A stretch of DNA of 22,980 bases, taken from JBAVVD01 sp049697115 (GTDB lineage Bacteria; Acidobacteriota; Aminicenantia; Aminicenantales; UBA4085). Below are positions 6,568 through 14,963 of the stretch, piece after piece. The notes below the pieces were generated by a model, which saw nothing but the letters and a program-made list of their open reading frames with translations, had not been told where the DNA came from and made no database searches. Every line of letters starts with the position of its first letter. The first letter of the stretch is position 1. A program made the position numbers and the translations under genes. The DNA lies in NCBI GenBank assembly GCA_049697115.1, contig JBAVVD010000094.1, positions 1-22,980 of the forward strand, given 5' to 3'.

Positions 6568-6604
6568 TAAAAAAAGCAGGTTCAGTCCTTATCATTCGCT
6601 TTTT
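6568..6604 (-). terminator. possible intrinsic terminator after the creatininase-family gene
   Basis: On the minus strand AAAAAGC (6604-6598) pairs with GCTTTTT (6577-6571), with an inner AGG/CCT pair, and the stem runs into a T tract. The stem is mostly A-T and has a bulge, so it is modest. The T tract abuts the TATAAT of the next gene. Confidence 0.35.
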
Positions 6605-6618
6605 CGGCTGTTTATTTG

Positions 6619-7488
6619 TTATTTGCCCTTTTTCCAGGATTCCATCATCTCCCAGCGCTTCACGGCCTCACAAAATGTGGCGGCGATAAAATCGGCCTTT
6701 TTTTGCGCGTACTCTTTGGCCTTTTTGATGTCGAAGTCAAGATATCCCGCTCCAGGCGCAGGATACCGGCTTGTCGCCCAAGCGGGTACCATGGCCACTC
6801 CGGCATCTGTGCCTGCCCTTCCCACATTGTCTTTGCCGAGCTTTTCATACATCTTTTTATCCACAAGCTCGGGGTCATAAGCCATGACCAGCGCCGCCTC
6901 TTCCATATCTCCGTGACCTGGCTGTTGGGCTTTTGCCCCGTAGACTTCATTCACGACGTTAAAAGCAGCCGTCCACCAGTCCACAACCATAAAATGGGCT
7001 CCTGTCTCCACATGGAGCCGTGTCATAGCCCGTTTCACTGGCTCCGTGTTCCCTCCGTGGCCGTTGACGATCAGAACATTCCGGAAGCCGGTGCGGATGA
7101 GATTTTTCAGGACATCATAGATATACTCTTCGAAAACTTCCGGCCGAACTGTGATCGAGCCGGGGAACTGGGAGATGCTCGTCCCTGTGAAGCCGTGATT
7201 GATGGGCGGTGCGATGAGGGCGTTGCATTTCTCCCATAGGAGTTCGGCCAAGTTCTGGGGAATGATATTATCCGCTCCGATGGGACAGGCGCCGTGCGAT
7301 TCGACCGTGCCGATGGGCAGAATCACTCGATCGGTAACGGCGGGCACGACCTCAGCCAGCCTCATCCAGCAGTAGTTCTGCATATGGTGAAACTTCAGGT
7401 CCCTGACACTCTTTTGGGAGAACGTAGGTGTGGCAAGGGCCAAAATTAAAAGGAGAGAAAAAATCAATGCTCTTTTGATTCTTTTCAT
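6619..7488 (-). CDS. secreted creatininase-family amidohydrolase
   Basis: The product is 289 aa. Creatininase-family enzymes are metal-dependent amidohydrolases that open cyclic amides or cleave related bonds. The start at 7488 has a strong Shine-Dalgarno (AGGAGG) and a promoter just upstream; the longer frame from 7551 would begin on the -35 box and is rejected. The N-terminus is a signal peptide: basic MKRIKR, hydrophobic core at residues 7-20, and likely cleavage after TFSQ. Metal and active-site positions fit the family: Glu63 and His65 in TVESHG, Asp73 in GADN, His144 in NGHGGN, and His192 with Glu197 in GHGDMEEA. The last motif departs from the usual HAGxxET. Most family members are cytoplasmic, so a secreted one is less common. 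It has its own promoter and a possible terminator, so it looks monocistronic. The substrate is unknown. Confidence 0.88.
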   Translation of the reverse strand: MKRIKRALIFSLLLILALATPTFSQKSVRDLKFHHMQNYCWMRLAEVVPAVTDRVILPIGTVESHGACPIGADNIIPQNLAELLWEKCNALIAPPINHGFTGTSISQFPGSITVRPEVFEEYIYDVLKNLIRTGFRNVLIVNGHGGNTEPVKRAMTRLHVETGAHFMVVDWWTAAFNVVNEVYGAKAQQPGHGDMEEAALVMAYDPELVDKKMYEKLGKDNVGRAGTDAGVAMVPAWATSRYPAPGAGYLDFDIKKAKEYAQKKADFIAATFCEAVKRWEMMESWKKGK

Positions 7489-7522
7489 ATGTTTTCCTCC
7501 TGTCTTCGAAATAATTGGCTCA

Positions 7523-7551
7523 AGTATATAATTAAGATATTGCCATTTCAA
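7523..7551 (-). promoter_or_regulatory. promoter of the creatininase-family gene
   Basis: On the minus strand TTGAAA (7551-7546) and TATACT (7528-7523) are separated by 17 bp, each one mismatch from consensus. Transcription would start near 7516 and give a leader of about 28 nt that carries the AGGAGG Shine-Dalgarno. Confidence 0.75.
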
Positions 7552-7602
7552 GAATTCTCTCTCCCCAAGGGCATTGATGGTTGTATGAGATCTTTATTTC
7601 TA

Positions 7603-7666
7603 TTTGAAGGAGGAAAAGTCAGTGGCTCGCTTCAAATTTTGGCATCACCGCTCAGCCTCCTTTAAA
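7603..7666. repeat. inverted repeat in the gap downstream of purM
   Basis: TTTGAAGGAGG (7603-7613) and CCTCCTTTAAA (7656-7666) can pair over 11 positions with one G-T wobble and a 42-nt loop. It lies in the 203-bp stretch 7552-7754, which otherwise holds no recognisable gene. It could be an mRNA 3' structure for purM; there is no T tract, so a terminator call is weak. Confidence 0.4.
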
Positions 7667-7754
7667 CAAAATTTCGAAACACTGATGGGAAGAATAAAAT
7701 AATACAATGAAGAGGTTGGTCATGAAAATCTCGAATGAAGGGCGTATCGCCGGA

Positions 7755-8753
7755 TTAAATGCGAACCTGACGGGAACCTTTAACGACCTCTCCGATGACC
7801 CAGGCCTTTTGACCACTTTTTTTAAATACAGAGAGAGCCATTTCTGCATCCCGGGCGGCCACAACCAGAACCATTCCCACTCCCATGTTAAACGTTCTGA
7901 ACATCTCCGGCTCCCCGACACGGCCCCTCTTCTGGATCAGGTGGAAAATGGCGGGAATAGGCCAAGCCCCCTTCCGGATTCGCACTCCCAATCCCTCAGG
8001 CAAAATCCTGGGAATATTGTCATAAAATCCGCCGCCCGTAATATGGGCCATGGCCTTGATCCGGATTTTCTTCATGGCATGGAGGAGCAATCTTGCATAA
8101 ATCCGGGTCGGCTTCAGAAGTCCCCTCCCGTATTGTTCTTTGATTTCTTTTCCGGAGAAGATCCGGCGGACAAGCGAATAGCCATTACTGTGCAAGCCGC
8201 TTGAGGCGAGGCCGATCACTTGATCTCCTTCCCGGCAGCGGCGGCCGTCGATGATTTTTTCCCGGCTGACCAGCCCGACACAAAAACCGGCCAGGTCCCA
8301 TTGCCGACTGGCGTACAGGCCGGGAAGCTCCGCGGTCTCGCCGCCAATCAGGGCACAGTTGGCCTCCCGGCAGCCCCTCGCGATCCCCTTCATCACATCG
8401 GCCAGCATCCGCTTGTTCAGTCGGCCGCAGGCGATATAATCCAGAAAAAAAAGCGGCTCCGCTCCGGTGACCACCACATCGTCCACACACATAGCCACCA
8501 GGTCGATCCCCACAGTGTCGTATTTCTTCAGCACATCCGCAATAAGGAGTTTGGTGCCGACGCCGTCTGTGGAGGAAACCAGCACGGGATTCTTCACCCC
8601 CTTGAGGCGGGGAAGGAAAAGCCCGCTGAACCCCCCGATGTCAGCCAGCACTTCCGGACGCCGGGTGCTTCGGACCAAGGGCTTAATCTTTTTGAGGAAC
8701 TCATCCGCTTCCTTGATATTCACGCCGGCTTTCTGATATGTCAGAACACCCAT
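7755..8753 (-). CDS. purM: phosphoribosylformylglycinamidine cyclo-ligase (AIR synthetase)
   Basis: The product is 332 aa and converts FGAM plus ATP to aminoimidazole ribonucleotide in cytoplasmic purine synthesis. Signature segments are DGVGTK (63-68), DLVAMCVDDV (84-93), GGETAELPG (137-145) and GLASSGLHSNGYSLVR (181-196). A glycine-rich HITGGGFYDN stretch lies near residue 260. Length matches the family. The start at 8753 is chosen because it has a Shine-Dalgarno (GGGAGA) and because the longer frame from 8810 would begin on the -35 of a strong promoter. No purN, purL or other purine gene adjoins it, so it stands alone. Its neighbours are a redox enzyme upstream and a secreted hydrolase downstream, with no pathway link. 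The family call is certain. Confidence 0.97.
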   Translation of the reverse strand: MGVLTYQKAGVNIKEADEFLKKIKPLVRSTRRPEVLADIGGFSGLFLPRLKGVKNPVLVSSTDGVGTKLLIADVLKKYDTVGIDLVAMCVDDVVVTGAEPLFFLDYIACGRLNKRMLADVMKGIARGCREANCALIGGETAELPGLYASRQWDLAGFCVGLVSREKIIDGRRCREGDQVIGLASSGLHSNGYSLVRRIFSGKEIKEQYGRGLLKPTRIYARLLLHAMKKIRIKAMAHITGGGFYDNIPRILPEGLGVRIRKGAWPIPAIFHLIQKRGRVGEPEMFRTFNMGVGMVLVVAARDAEMALSVFKKSGQKAWVIGEVVKGSRQVRI

Positions 8754-8781
8754 ATGATCTCTCCCGCTGAAAACAAACGGA

Positions 8782-8810
8782 TTTATATCACCCGGAGGAC
8801 GGCAAGTCAA
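8782..8810 (-). promoter_or_regulatory. purM promoter
   Basis: On the minus strand TTGACT (8810-8805) and TATAAA (8787-8782) lie 17 bp apart, each one base from consensus. They sit in the 78-bp gap between the upstream oxidoreductase and purM. The start of transcription would be near 8775, leaving a leader of about 22 nt with the GGGAGA site. Confidence 0.75.
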
Positions 8811-8831
8811 CTTTGGAAGATCATCTGGGCC

Positions 8832-11800
8832 TCAGGCACGACGGCCGCGAAGGAAGGCAATCATTTTGGGCACGGCCAGGGGGACAACATCAGGAAGCAT
8901 TTTCGGCATGAGGTTATCCATGACTTTGGGCATAAGGTCCGGCATCTGTTCTTTCATGTAATCCGGCATAGGAATTCTCTCCGCCACTCTGTCCAGCATA
9001 ACCGGCATGACCTTGGGCATCATTCCTGGAAGAAGCCTGGGGAAGAGCACCGGAAAGATCGGCTTCATCAGAGTGAAGAGAATATCTCCCGCAAATCCCA
9101 GCTTCCCAATAAATTTCATCATCCCGCCCATGCCCAAAGGCATGGCCTTGAGAAGCTCAGGCCACATGGTGTCCATCAGGCCGGCAAATCCCTGGGGCGT
9201 CATCAGGGCAATCATACCCTCAAAAACGGCCCATTGCCGGGAGACCTCGGGGCTCGGATCCTGGAATTCCTTCCCCAGCGCCCGGCAGGCAAAAGCCGCC
9301 AGGTCATGGATTTCCACAGCTAGGTTTTTCTTTTCTTTGGTCACGCGGAACTGAAATTCGCAGCAGGGGCAGAGGGCGAGGACCGTGTCGGCCTGAATTT
9401 CTTCCGCCTCATCCAGGCGAGTCTTGCCGATCTCATGGGCAATCAGCGGATCCTTGATCAACGTCAGCACGCTGCCGCAGCAGTGGGCCTCTTCGCGGTT
9501 GTAAGGCATTTCTCTGAAATCAACGCCGGGGATGGCTTTGATCACCTCCCGCGGCTCGTCATACACTCCGGAAACCCGGCCGATATGACAGGAGTCATGC
9601 CAGGTGACTTTCTTATTGATGGGGACTGAGAAACGAAATTGGCCGCTCCGGATACGCTCAGCCACAACCTCGCTGTAGTGGCGGGTTGTCAGGTTGTATT
9701 CAAGGCCAAGCTTCTTTTTCCACTGCGGATAGACATAACGCCACATCATATCGCAGGCCGGACAGGAGGTAATGACCGTATCCGCGCCTGACGCCTTGAC
9801 CGCGGCGATATTCTTCCTCATGATCTCCTCAAAGACCTCCCATTTTCCGGCCACAAGCATGGGCGTTCCGCAGCAGTTTTCGATGTTGCCGAGATAAGTA
9901 AAGTCGACTCGGGCCACATCGAGAAGAGTCACTGAGGCGGCACCGATGTCGTTCTCTACATAAGAAACTGTGCATCCGGCAAAATAGACGTTCCGGCTTT
10001 TCTGATGGGGCCCGTGCTTAACCCAGAGGTCCTTGGGAAACCACTGGGTGCGGTCCTTGCGGTAGCCGGCCCAGATATTTCCTTCCGCCCGAAGGGCCGC
10101 GGCCATCATTTCAAAAGGAGGGATGGTCATCTGTCCGTCTTCCTGGATGAGCTTCCCCCGGAGCTTCATCCAGCTCTCCTCAATGGGCAGTGTCGCCGAG
10201 CAGCGCAGATTGCAGAGCTCACAGGTGGTGCAGACGAGGATCGTGTCCACCATGAACTGATTCCACTTGGCCCGGCCTTCCATGTATTCCCGCAGCCAGT
10301 ACCATTTTCCCCGGGGGGACTGGCTTTCCCAGCCACGGCCGTAGAACTGGTCGCACTCATCGATGCAGTAGCCGCATTGGGAGCAGGCATAGGCATACCA
10401 GGCCACATCCGCCGGAATGCCGCGAACGGGCTTCTCAAACCTCTCCCCGACCCGTGTGACAACGTTGTTGCCAAAAGGTCTGACCAGAGGCTCAAGAACC
10501 TCTGCGGCTTTCAACAGCCGGCTGACAAGCCTTTTCCCGATGACCTTGTCGGGATTTAAAATGCCGCGGGAATCCACCTGCTTCTTGAAAGTTCGGATGC
10601 GCTCCACACGTTCTTTTCCCACAACTTCATTGACCTTTCCCGTGAAATAGAGCCCTGTTGAATAAGGCCGGCCTCCGTGTTTCTTCACTATTTTTATAAA
10701 GGTCAGGACGAGTCCGAAAACAAAATTATAGGAAAACTTTCTCTGGTCACTGGGAATAAAGCCGAGGATCACCGCCTCGGGTTTGCCCCCTCGTCCCCTT
10801 TTAATAATCACCCCTTCCTTGACGACCGGCTGATTGACTTTGTTCTCAATCTCTTCCATGACAGCACCCAGTTGATCAAGAGGGACGACCACTTCCGCCG
10901 GAACCAAAGAAGGTCCCAACCGCTTGACGATCATCAGCCGGAATCGGTTTTTCCATTCGTGTTCCGCGATCTCCTGACTCAGAACTTCGCCCTGGCAGGG
11001 CTTTAATATCTCAGGGAGCCTGGGCTCCACCTTATTGCGGTCCTCTTTCTTAAAGGCGAGGAGGGCGATGTAGGCGGCCGGCAGAATCACTTTTTGCTCC
11101 ACAGGCTGACCGTGGTGCATGAGCACAGGGGAACGGTTCTTCATTTCGGCCATCCGGGGATTGATGAAAACCACAGACCACAGAGGAAGGCCCTGGGCTA
11201 TAAATTCCTCAAATACCTTCGTCAGTTTGTGGGCATCGGGGCAGGCGACGGCCGTCAGCCCTAATTCGGACAATCTCTGGACGCGCAGAGTGACCCGGCT
11301 GATGAGACCGGTCGTTCCTTCGGCGTCGGCAACAAGCTCGAGGTCTTTTCCCGTCAGCTCTTTGACCTCGCCAGAGGGAAGGACGATGCGGGCGCTCACA
11401 ACATTGTCCGAGAACCAGCCGAACTCAAAAGAGCCGATTCCCGCGCCTCCCTGAGCCAGCCATCCGCCCACCGAAGAGGAGGGATAGCTTGTGGGATAGA
11501 GACGCAGAGTCAAGCCCTTGGGGCTGAGCTTCCGGTCGAGCTGCTCCCAGGTTATTCCGGGCTCAACGGTGACGGTTTCTCCCTTTGCGTCAATTGAAAG
11601 AACTTTTTTCATCCGGTAGAAGTCGACGACGATCCCTTTCCGCGTGGGAATAATTCCGCCGTAGCCAGAGGACCCCTTTCCCCTGGGCACAAGCGGGATT
11701 CTTTTCTCCCACGCCCAGCGGACGAGATCCACAAGTTCCGGCTCGCTTTGGGGCTGAACGATCGCATCCGGAACCGTATTGCGAAGAAAAGGCTTGATCA

Positions 11801-11918
11801 GCCCTGGGATGGCAGCGATGTCGTGGCCGTAGAGAACCCGTTCTGTGGGATTGAAGTTCACGTGCGGGCCGAATTTCTCTTCCAGCCATTGTCTTTCCTT
11901 TTTATTGAATCCAGCCAT
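8832..11918 (-). CDS. FAD-linked oxidase / Fe-S oxidoreductase fusion (GlcD-GlpC type) with Met-Pro-rich tail
   Basis: The product is 1028 aa. The start at 11918 has a clean AAGGAG site; the 11951 frame start does not. An N-terminal FAD-binding PCMH domain covers about residues 45-215 (PRGKGSSGYGG at 78-88, GGWLAQGGAGIG), followed by an FAD-oxidase C-terminal domain to about 455 (GILNPDK). Then come two 4Fe-4S CxxCxxCxxxC motifs (Cys512-522 and Cys563-573) and two CCG domains (Cys649, Cys682-683, Cys719/722; Cys777, Cys813-814, Cys850/852/853) as in HdrD and GlcF. Known relatives oxidise 2-hydroxyacids or pass electrons to quinones or thiol-disulfide partners. The last 110 or so residues are unusual, being rich in Met and Pro in repeats such as MMPKVMP, MPDLMPKVM and LMPKMLP. 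The substrate is unknown. The gene is transcribed alone from a strong promoter about 140 nt upstream. Confidence 0.9.
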   Translation of the reverse strand: MAGFNKKERQWLEEKFGPHVNFNPTERVLYGHDIAAIPGLIKPFLRNTVPDAIVQPQSEPELVDLVRWAWEKRIPLVPRGKGSSGYGGIIPTRKGIVVDFYRMKKVLSIDAKGETVTVEPGITWEQLDRKLSPKGLTLRLYPTSYPSSSVGGWLAQGGAGIGSFEFGWFSDNVVSARIVLPSGEVKELTGKDLELVADAEGTTGLISRVTLRVQRLSELGLTAVACPDAHKLTKVFEEFIAQGLPLWSVVFINPRMAEMKNRSPVLMHHGQPVEQKVILPAAYIALLAFKKEDRNKVEPRLPEILKPCQGEVLSQEIAEHEWKNRFRLMIVKRLGPSLVPAEVVVPLDQLGAVMEEIENKVNQPVVKEGVIIKRGRGGKPEAVILGFIPSDQRKFSYNFVFGLVLTFIKIVKKHGGRPYSTGLYFTGKVNEVVGKERVERIRTFKKQVDSRGILNPDKVIGKRLVSRLLKAAEVLEPLVRPFGNNVVTRVGERFEKPVRGIPADVAWYAYACSQCGYCIDECDQFYGRGWESQSPRGKWYWLREYMEGRAKWNQFMVDTILVCTTCELCNLRCSATLPIEESWMKLRGKLIQEDGQMTIPPFEMMAAALRAEGNIWAGYRKDRTQWFPKDLWVKHGPHQKSRNVYFAGCTVSYVENDIGAASVTLLDVARVDFTYLGNIENCCGTPMLVAGKWEVFEEIMRKNIAAVKASGADTVITSCPACDMMWRYVYPQWKKKLGLEYNLTTRHYSEVVAERIRSGQFRFSVPINKKVTWHDSCHIGRVSGVYDEPREVIKAIPGVDFREMPYNREEAHCCGSVLTLIKDPLIAHEIGKTRLDEAEEIQADTVLALCPCCEFQFRVTKEKKNLAVEIHDLAAFACRALGKEFQDPSPEVSRQWAVFEGMIALMTPQGFAGLMDTMWPELLKAMPLGMGGMMKFIGKLGFAGDILFTLMKPIFPVLFPRLLPGMMPKVMPVMLDRVAERIPMPDYMKEQMPDLMPKVMDNLMPKMLPDVVPLAVPKMIAFLRGRRA

Positions 11919-11958
11919 ACTTTTTCTCCTTGAAAATGAATCGCCTCGCATCTCTTTG

Positions 11959-11993
11959 ATCAGCCGAAAAAGCTCAAAGCTTCTCTAGCTGAT
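11959..11993 (-). promoter_or_regulatory. nested hairpin in the leader of the FAD/Fe-S oxidoreductase mRNA
   Basis: ATCAGC (11959-11964) pairs with GCTGAT (11988-11993) and encloses a second hairpin, AAGCT-CAA-AGCTT (11970-11982). Both fall in the predicted 5' leader about 40 nt before the start codon. No known riboswitch class is recognised. Confidence 0.35.
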
Positions 11994-12061
11994 TCACTGT
12001 CTATTTCAATTGTTCTATGAGAGAAAGAGAACAGACAGGACAATAATTAATGTACTTATAT

Positions 12062-12090
12062 ATTTTATAGGAATACTTTTAAGGAGTCAA
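12062..12090 (-). promoter_or_regulatory. promoter of the FAD/Fe-S oxidoreductase
   Basis: On the minus strand TTGACT (12090-12085) and TAAAAT (12067-12062) are 17 bp apart, each one base from consensus. The start of transcription near 12055 gives a leader of about 135 nt. Confidence 0.7.
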
Positions 12091-12231
12091 GAATCTGAGA
12101 CCGCAAAATCCTCTCTTTCGACGATATTTTTAAGCAGAGGGATAATCCCCGTCCAGCCGGCAAAGGAAACCGTTGGGCGCTCCAGTCTACGTGTGACATC
12201 CTAACAAAACAAAAGATGCGCCCGAAATTGT

Positions 12232-13344
12232 TCAGGCCGGCTTGAAGACTTCTTGAGTGATCGCGGCCTTTCGGATTCTCTCATCGACAGGTGAAACGCC
12301 AATGCCTGCTGCGCAGGGAACTTTGATCACTCCGCCGGGGCTGAGCTCTACGGGAGGCTCGATCACATCCTGCGGGTAATAGCGGCGGCTCGCCGAAAGG
12401 TCGTTGGGATACTTAAAATTGGGCAGCGAGGCCAGATGGAGATTGTGCGCCCGGCCAATTCCTGACTCGAGCATTCCCCCACACCAGACAGGGATGGAAT
12501 GGGCTTCGCAGAAATCGTGGATCTTGCAGGCCTCAACAATGCCGCCGACCCGTCCCACCTTGATGTTCACAATCCGGCAGCTTTCCATTTCAAAGGCCTG
12601 GCGGGCTGTTTCCGCAGAGAGGATGCTTTCATCCAGGCAGAGAGGCGTTTTCATCTCCCGCTGCAGCCGGCTGTGGTCCCAGAGGTCATAGGGGGGAAAA
12701 GGCTGTTCGACCATCAACAGGTTGAAATCATCCAGCTTTCTCAGGTGTTCTCTATCGGCCAGGCTGTAAGCGCCATTGGCATCAACCTGAAGCGGTATAT
12801 CGGGGAATTTCTTTCGCACAGCATCACAGACATCCACATCCCAGCCCGGCTTGATTTTAATCTTCACCCTCTGATACCCCTCCTTGAGATAGCCCTCGAT
12901 TCTCTCTAATAGATCAGGGATAGAATCTTCTATGCCGCAGCTTACCCCGGCAGGAATTTCTTCTTTCTCGCCTCCATAGATCTTCCACAGCGGCAGGCCT
13001 TCTTTCTTCGCTTGAAGGTCCCAGAGGGCGAGCTCCAATCCCGCCTTGGCCATGGAATGGCCTCTGAATCTTTTCGCAGCCCTGTAAAATTCTCCAGGGC
13101 TCGTGACTCCTTCTTTAAAAACCAGAGGAATCAAAAAGTCCTTTAGAACATGCCACGCTGTGGCAGTCGTTTCCGAACTATACAGAGGAGCCGCGGATGC
13201 CGCGACTTCTCCATACCCGCAGATTCCCTGGCTGAAAACCTTGACAATAATGAACGTCCTCTCATATTCGCGTCCGAAACTTGTTTCGAAAAAATGGACA
13301 TAGGGAAGCTTTAGAAGCACCAGTTCTATTCTTTCCGGTTTCAT
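12232..13344 (-). CDS. enolase-superfamily enzyme of the OSBS / N-succinylamino acid racemase group
   Basis: The product is 370 aa. The full catalytic set of the MLE subgroup is present: Lys161 and Lys163 (KIK), metal ligands Asp188 (VDANG), Glu213 (VEQPF) and Asp238 (LDES), and the second base Lys262 (NIKVGRVGG). These positions match those known for Amycolatopsis N-acyl/N-succinylamino acid racemase with an offset of about one. GGMLESGIGRAHN (289-301) is also typical. Enzymes of this group make o-succinylbenzoate for menaquinone, racemise N-succinylamino acids, or do both. No other men gene is nearby, and a COG3375-like GNAT is 1.6 kb away, which favours racemisation of N-succinylamino acids. 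The start at 13344 has an AAAGGAAG site and follows a TATAAT; the upstream ATG at 13365 lies on that -10 and is rejected. The gene is divergent from the aminotransferase. Confidence 0.9.
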   Translation of the reverse strand: MKPERIELVLLKLPYVHFFETSFGREYERTFIIVKVFSQGICGYGEVAASAAPLYSSETTATAWHVLKDFLIPLVFKEGVTSPGEFYRAAKRFRGHSMAKAGLELALWDLQAKKEGLPLWKIYGGEKEEIPAGVSCGIEDSIPDLLERIEGYLKEGYQRVKIKIKPGWDVDVCDAVRKKFPDIPLQVDANGAYSLADREHLRKLDDFNLLMVEQPFPPYDLWDHSRLQREMKTPLCLDESILSAETARQAFEMESCRIVNIKVGRVGGIVEACKIHDFCEAHSIPVWCGGMLESGIGRAHNLHLASLPNFKYPNDLSASRRYYPQDVIEPPVELSPGGVIKVPCAAGIGVSPVDERIRKAAITQEVFKPA

Positions 13345-13363
13345 TGTTCTTCCTTTCGAATCC

Positions 13364-13369
13364 ATTATA
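13364..13369 (-). promoter_or_regulatory. -10 element for the racemase-like gene
   Basis: A perfect TATAAT on the minus strand lies about 20 nt before the chosen start codon. No good -35 is seen at normal spacing. The predicted leader of about 13 nt is just long enough to contain the Shine-Dalgarno. An imperfect palindrome, GGAA-CAAT-TTCC (13422-13433), lies upstream in the divergent region and could be an operator. Confidence 0.4.
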
Positions 13370-13511
13370 CATCACTCTTCCCCTAATTCAGACATCCTCT
13401 CTGCAAAGCCATTTTGATCCAGGAACAATTTCCTTTTTGCTTCACGCGTTCTGGAAATGAAGGTAATGAGGTATGTGTCCTCGAAATATGCGCTCATTCG
13501 TCTTTAAGCTT

Positions 13512-13540
13512 TTGACTCCCTCTCTCTTTTCAGATATATT
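13512..13540 (+). promoter_or_regulatory. promoter of the class III aminotransferase
   Basis: TTGACT (13512-13517) and TATATT (13535-13540) are separated by 17 bp, each one base from consensus. The -10 ends eight bases before the ATG at 13549, so the mRNA should begin at or a base or two before the start codon. Confidence 0.7.
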
Positions 13541-13548
13541 CTTGAACC

Positions 13549-14937
13549 ATGGACAAGAAGCGCTTGCTCAAAGATTTAATAAATAATTACACAATCACAC
13601 ATGAAAAATCAGGCGTTTTTTTCAAACAGGCTTCCAGATTTCAAGTCCAGGGAGGCAGCCATAACCTGCGTCTTTTTGCGCCTTATCCTTTTTACGATAT
13701 CCAGGCCCACGGTTCCAAAATCACCGATATGGACGGCCATACCTATGTCGACTTCTGGCAGGGCCATTTCTCCAACATCCTCGGGCATAATCCCAAATTC
13801 GTGCTCCGTGCCCTCCGCGATTACTTCCGGAAGGGCCAGGGACTGACGACAGGATTCCCAGGGACATTCCAGAAAGATCTGGCCGAGCTGATTCTCAAGT
13901 CAATTGGCGCGGACAAGATTCGTTTCACGACCAGCGGCACTCTGGCCACGATGTATGCCGTGATGCTCGCCCTGGCTTACACACACAGAGATATGTGGCT
14001 CAAGGTCGGGGGCGGATGGCACGGCGCACATCCTTACCTTCTTAAAGGAATCTCGGCTTATGAGAAGGGCTTCCGTCAAATGGAATCCGCCGGGTTTCCG
14101 TCCGGCCTCAAAGCCAAAATTTCCATCACCCGGTTTAATGACATCGAGGACTTGGAAGACACGTTCCGGAAGCACGGGGAACGCTTGGCCTGTTTCATCC
14201 TGGAGCCTTTTATTGGCGCCGGTGGATTTATCTTCGCCAGCAAAGGATATCTCCGGAAGGCCAGAGAATTGACCCGGAAATACAACGTCCTTCTCATCCT
14301 GGATGAAGTCGTTTCCGGATTCCGCTTCCACGCGGGCGGACTCCAAAGCCTCTACGGAATCCGACCAGACTTAACTGTGCTCGGCAAAGCCATCGGCGGG
14401 GGAATGCCCGTGAGTGCGGTCGCAGGAAAGGCAGAGATTATGGACCTCTGCAGCCCGGAGAGAGGGGACGGCAGGAAGGTCAAGTTTGAAGGGGGGACAT
14501 TCAGCGCGCATCCGGCCTCCATGCTGGCCGGCTTGACTTTGCTCCGGTATCTGAGGGAGCATGAAGTTCAAATCTACCGGAAGATCGGGTGTTTGGGAGA
14601 GCAGGTCCGGAAAGGGATCGAAGACATTTTTTTCAGCTATGGCTTTCCTGTGAAATGCTCCGGCTACGGTCAGGGGATTACAAAAAACAGTTCTCTTGTC
14701 GGAGTCCACTTTCTCCGCAAAAAAATCGAACGGATTTCTTCTCCGGATGAAGTTTGGAATCCCGGCCTCTGTGACATTGACCTGAGGGAAAAATATTTCA
14801 AGCTGGCCATGCTCGAGGAAGGATTTAATATCTTCCACGGCTTTGGAGCCATATCGGCCGCCCACAGTGAAGCCGAAATTCAGGCCTCTCTCAATGCAGT
14901 GGAACGGATTGCTCGGAAATGGAAAAAATACATGTAA
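13549..14937 (+). CDS. class III PLP-dependent aminotransferase (glutamate-1-semialdehyde aminomutase-like)
   Basis: The product is 462 aa. Fold-type I, class III features are visible: the phosphate-binding FTTSGTLATMYAV segment (126-138), Trp157-His158 in GGGWHGAHP, LILDEVVSGFRF with Asp252 holding the pyridine nitrogen, and the Schiff-base Lys280 in TVLGKAIGGGMP. The overall order is that of glutamate-1-semialdehyde aminomutase. However, GTxATM has Leu where HemL has Glu, and no heme gene adjoins, so it is more likely an aminotransferase or aminomutase of other substrate. It is divergent from the racemase-like gene and convergent with the GNAT gene (26 bp between stop codons). The cluster suggests amino acid metabolism; it may act on the amino acid that is acylated and racemised. 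There is no Shine-Dalgarno before the ATG and the promoter predicts a leaderless mRNA. Confidence 0.88.
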   Translation: MDKKRLLKDLINNYTITHEKSGVFFKQASRFQVQGGSHNLRLFAPYPFYDIQAHGSKITDMDGHTYVDFWQGHFSNILGHNPKFVLRALRDYFRKGQGLTTGFPGTFQKDLAELILKSIGADKIRFTTSGTLATMYAVMLALAYTHRDMWLKVGGGWHGAHPYLLKGISAYEKGFRQMESAGFPSGLKAKISITRFNDIEDLEDTFRKHGERLACFILEPFIGAGGFIFASKGYLRKARELTRKYNVLLILDEVVSGFRFHAGGLQSLYGIRPDLTVLGKAIGGGMPVSAVAGKAEIMDLCSPERGDGRKVKFEGGTFSAHPASMLAGLTLLRYLREHEVQIYRKIGCLGEQVRKGIEDIFFSYGFPVKCSGYGQGITKNSSLVGVHFLRKKIERISSPDEVWNPGLCDIDLREKYFKLAMLEEGFNIFHGFGAISAAHSEAEIQASLNAVERIARKWKKYM

Positions 14938-14963
14938 TTTATATACCCCTAGCCTTTCAGATT

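Larger units (their letters stand above)
11919..12231. other. intergenic region with the leader and promoter of the FAD/Fe-S oxidoreductase
   Basis: These 313 bp hold the oxidoreductase promoter and its leader, including nested hairpins near 11959-11993. A weak GGGCGC/GCGCCC inverted repeat (12175-12180, 12218-12223) lies behind the racemase-like gene. A 64-codon plus-strand frame at 12010-12204 lies over the promoter and is not credible. No other gene is seen. Confidence 0.6.

Noticed and set aside
8220..9323. 367-codon plus-strand open frame
   Set aside because: It is antisense to purM and the FAD/Fe-S gene and spans the purM promoter; rich in His and Gln as expected of a shadow frame.
12010..12204. 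64-codon plus-strand open frame
   Set aside because: It lies over a strong minus-strand promoter and has no ribosome-binding site.
12232..13344. Calling the enolase-superfamily gene menC
   Set aside because: The group includes racemases and OSBS enzymes; no men genes are nearby and the GNAT neighbour favours the racemase role.
13549..14937. Calling the class III aminotransferase hemL
   Set aside because: The GTEATM motif is GTLATM and no heme genes adjoin, so glutamate-1-semialdehyde aminomutase is not supported.
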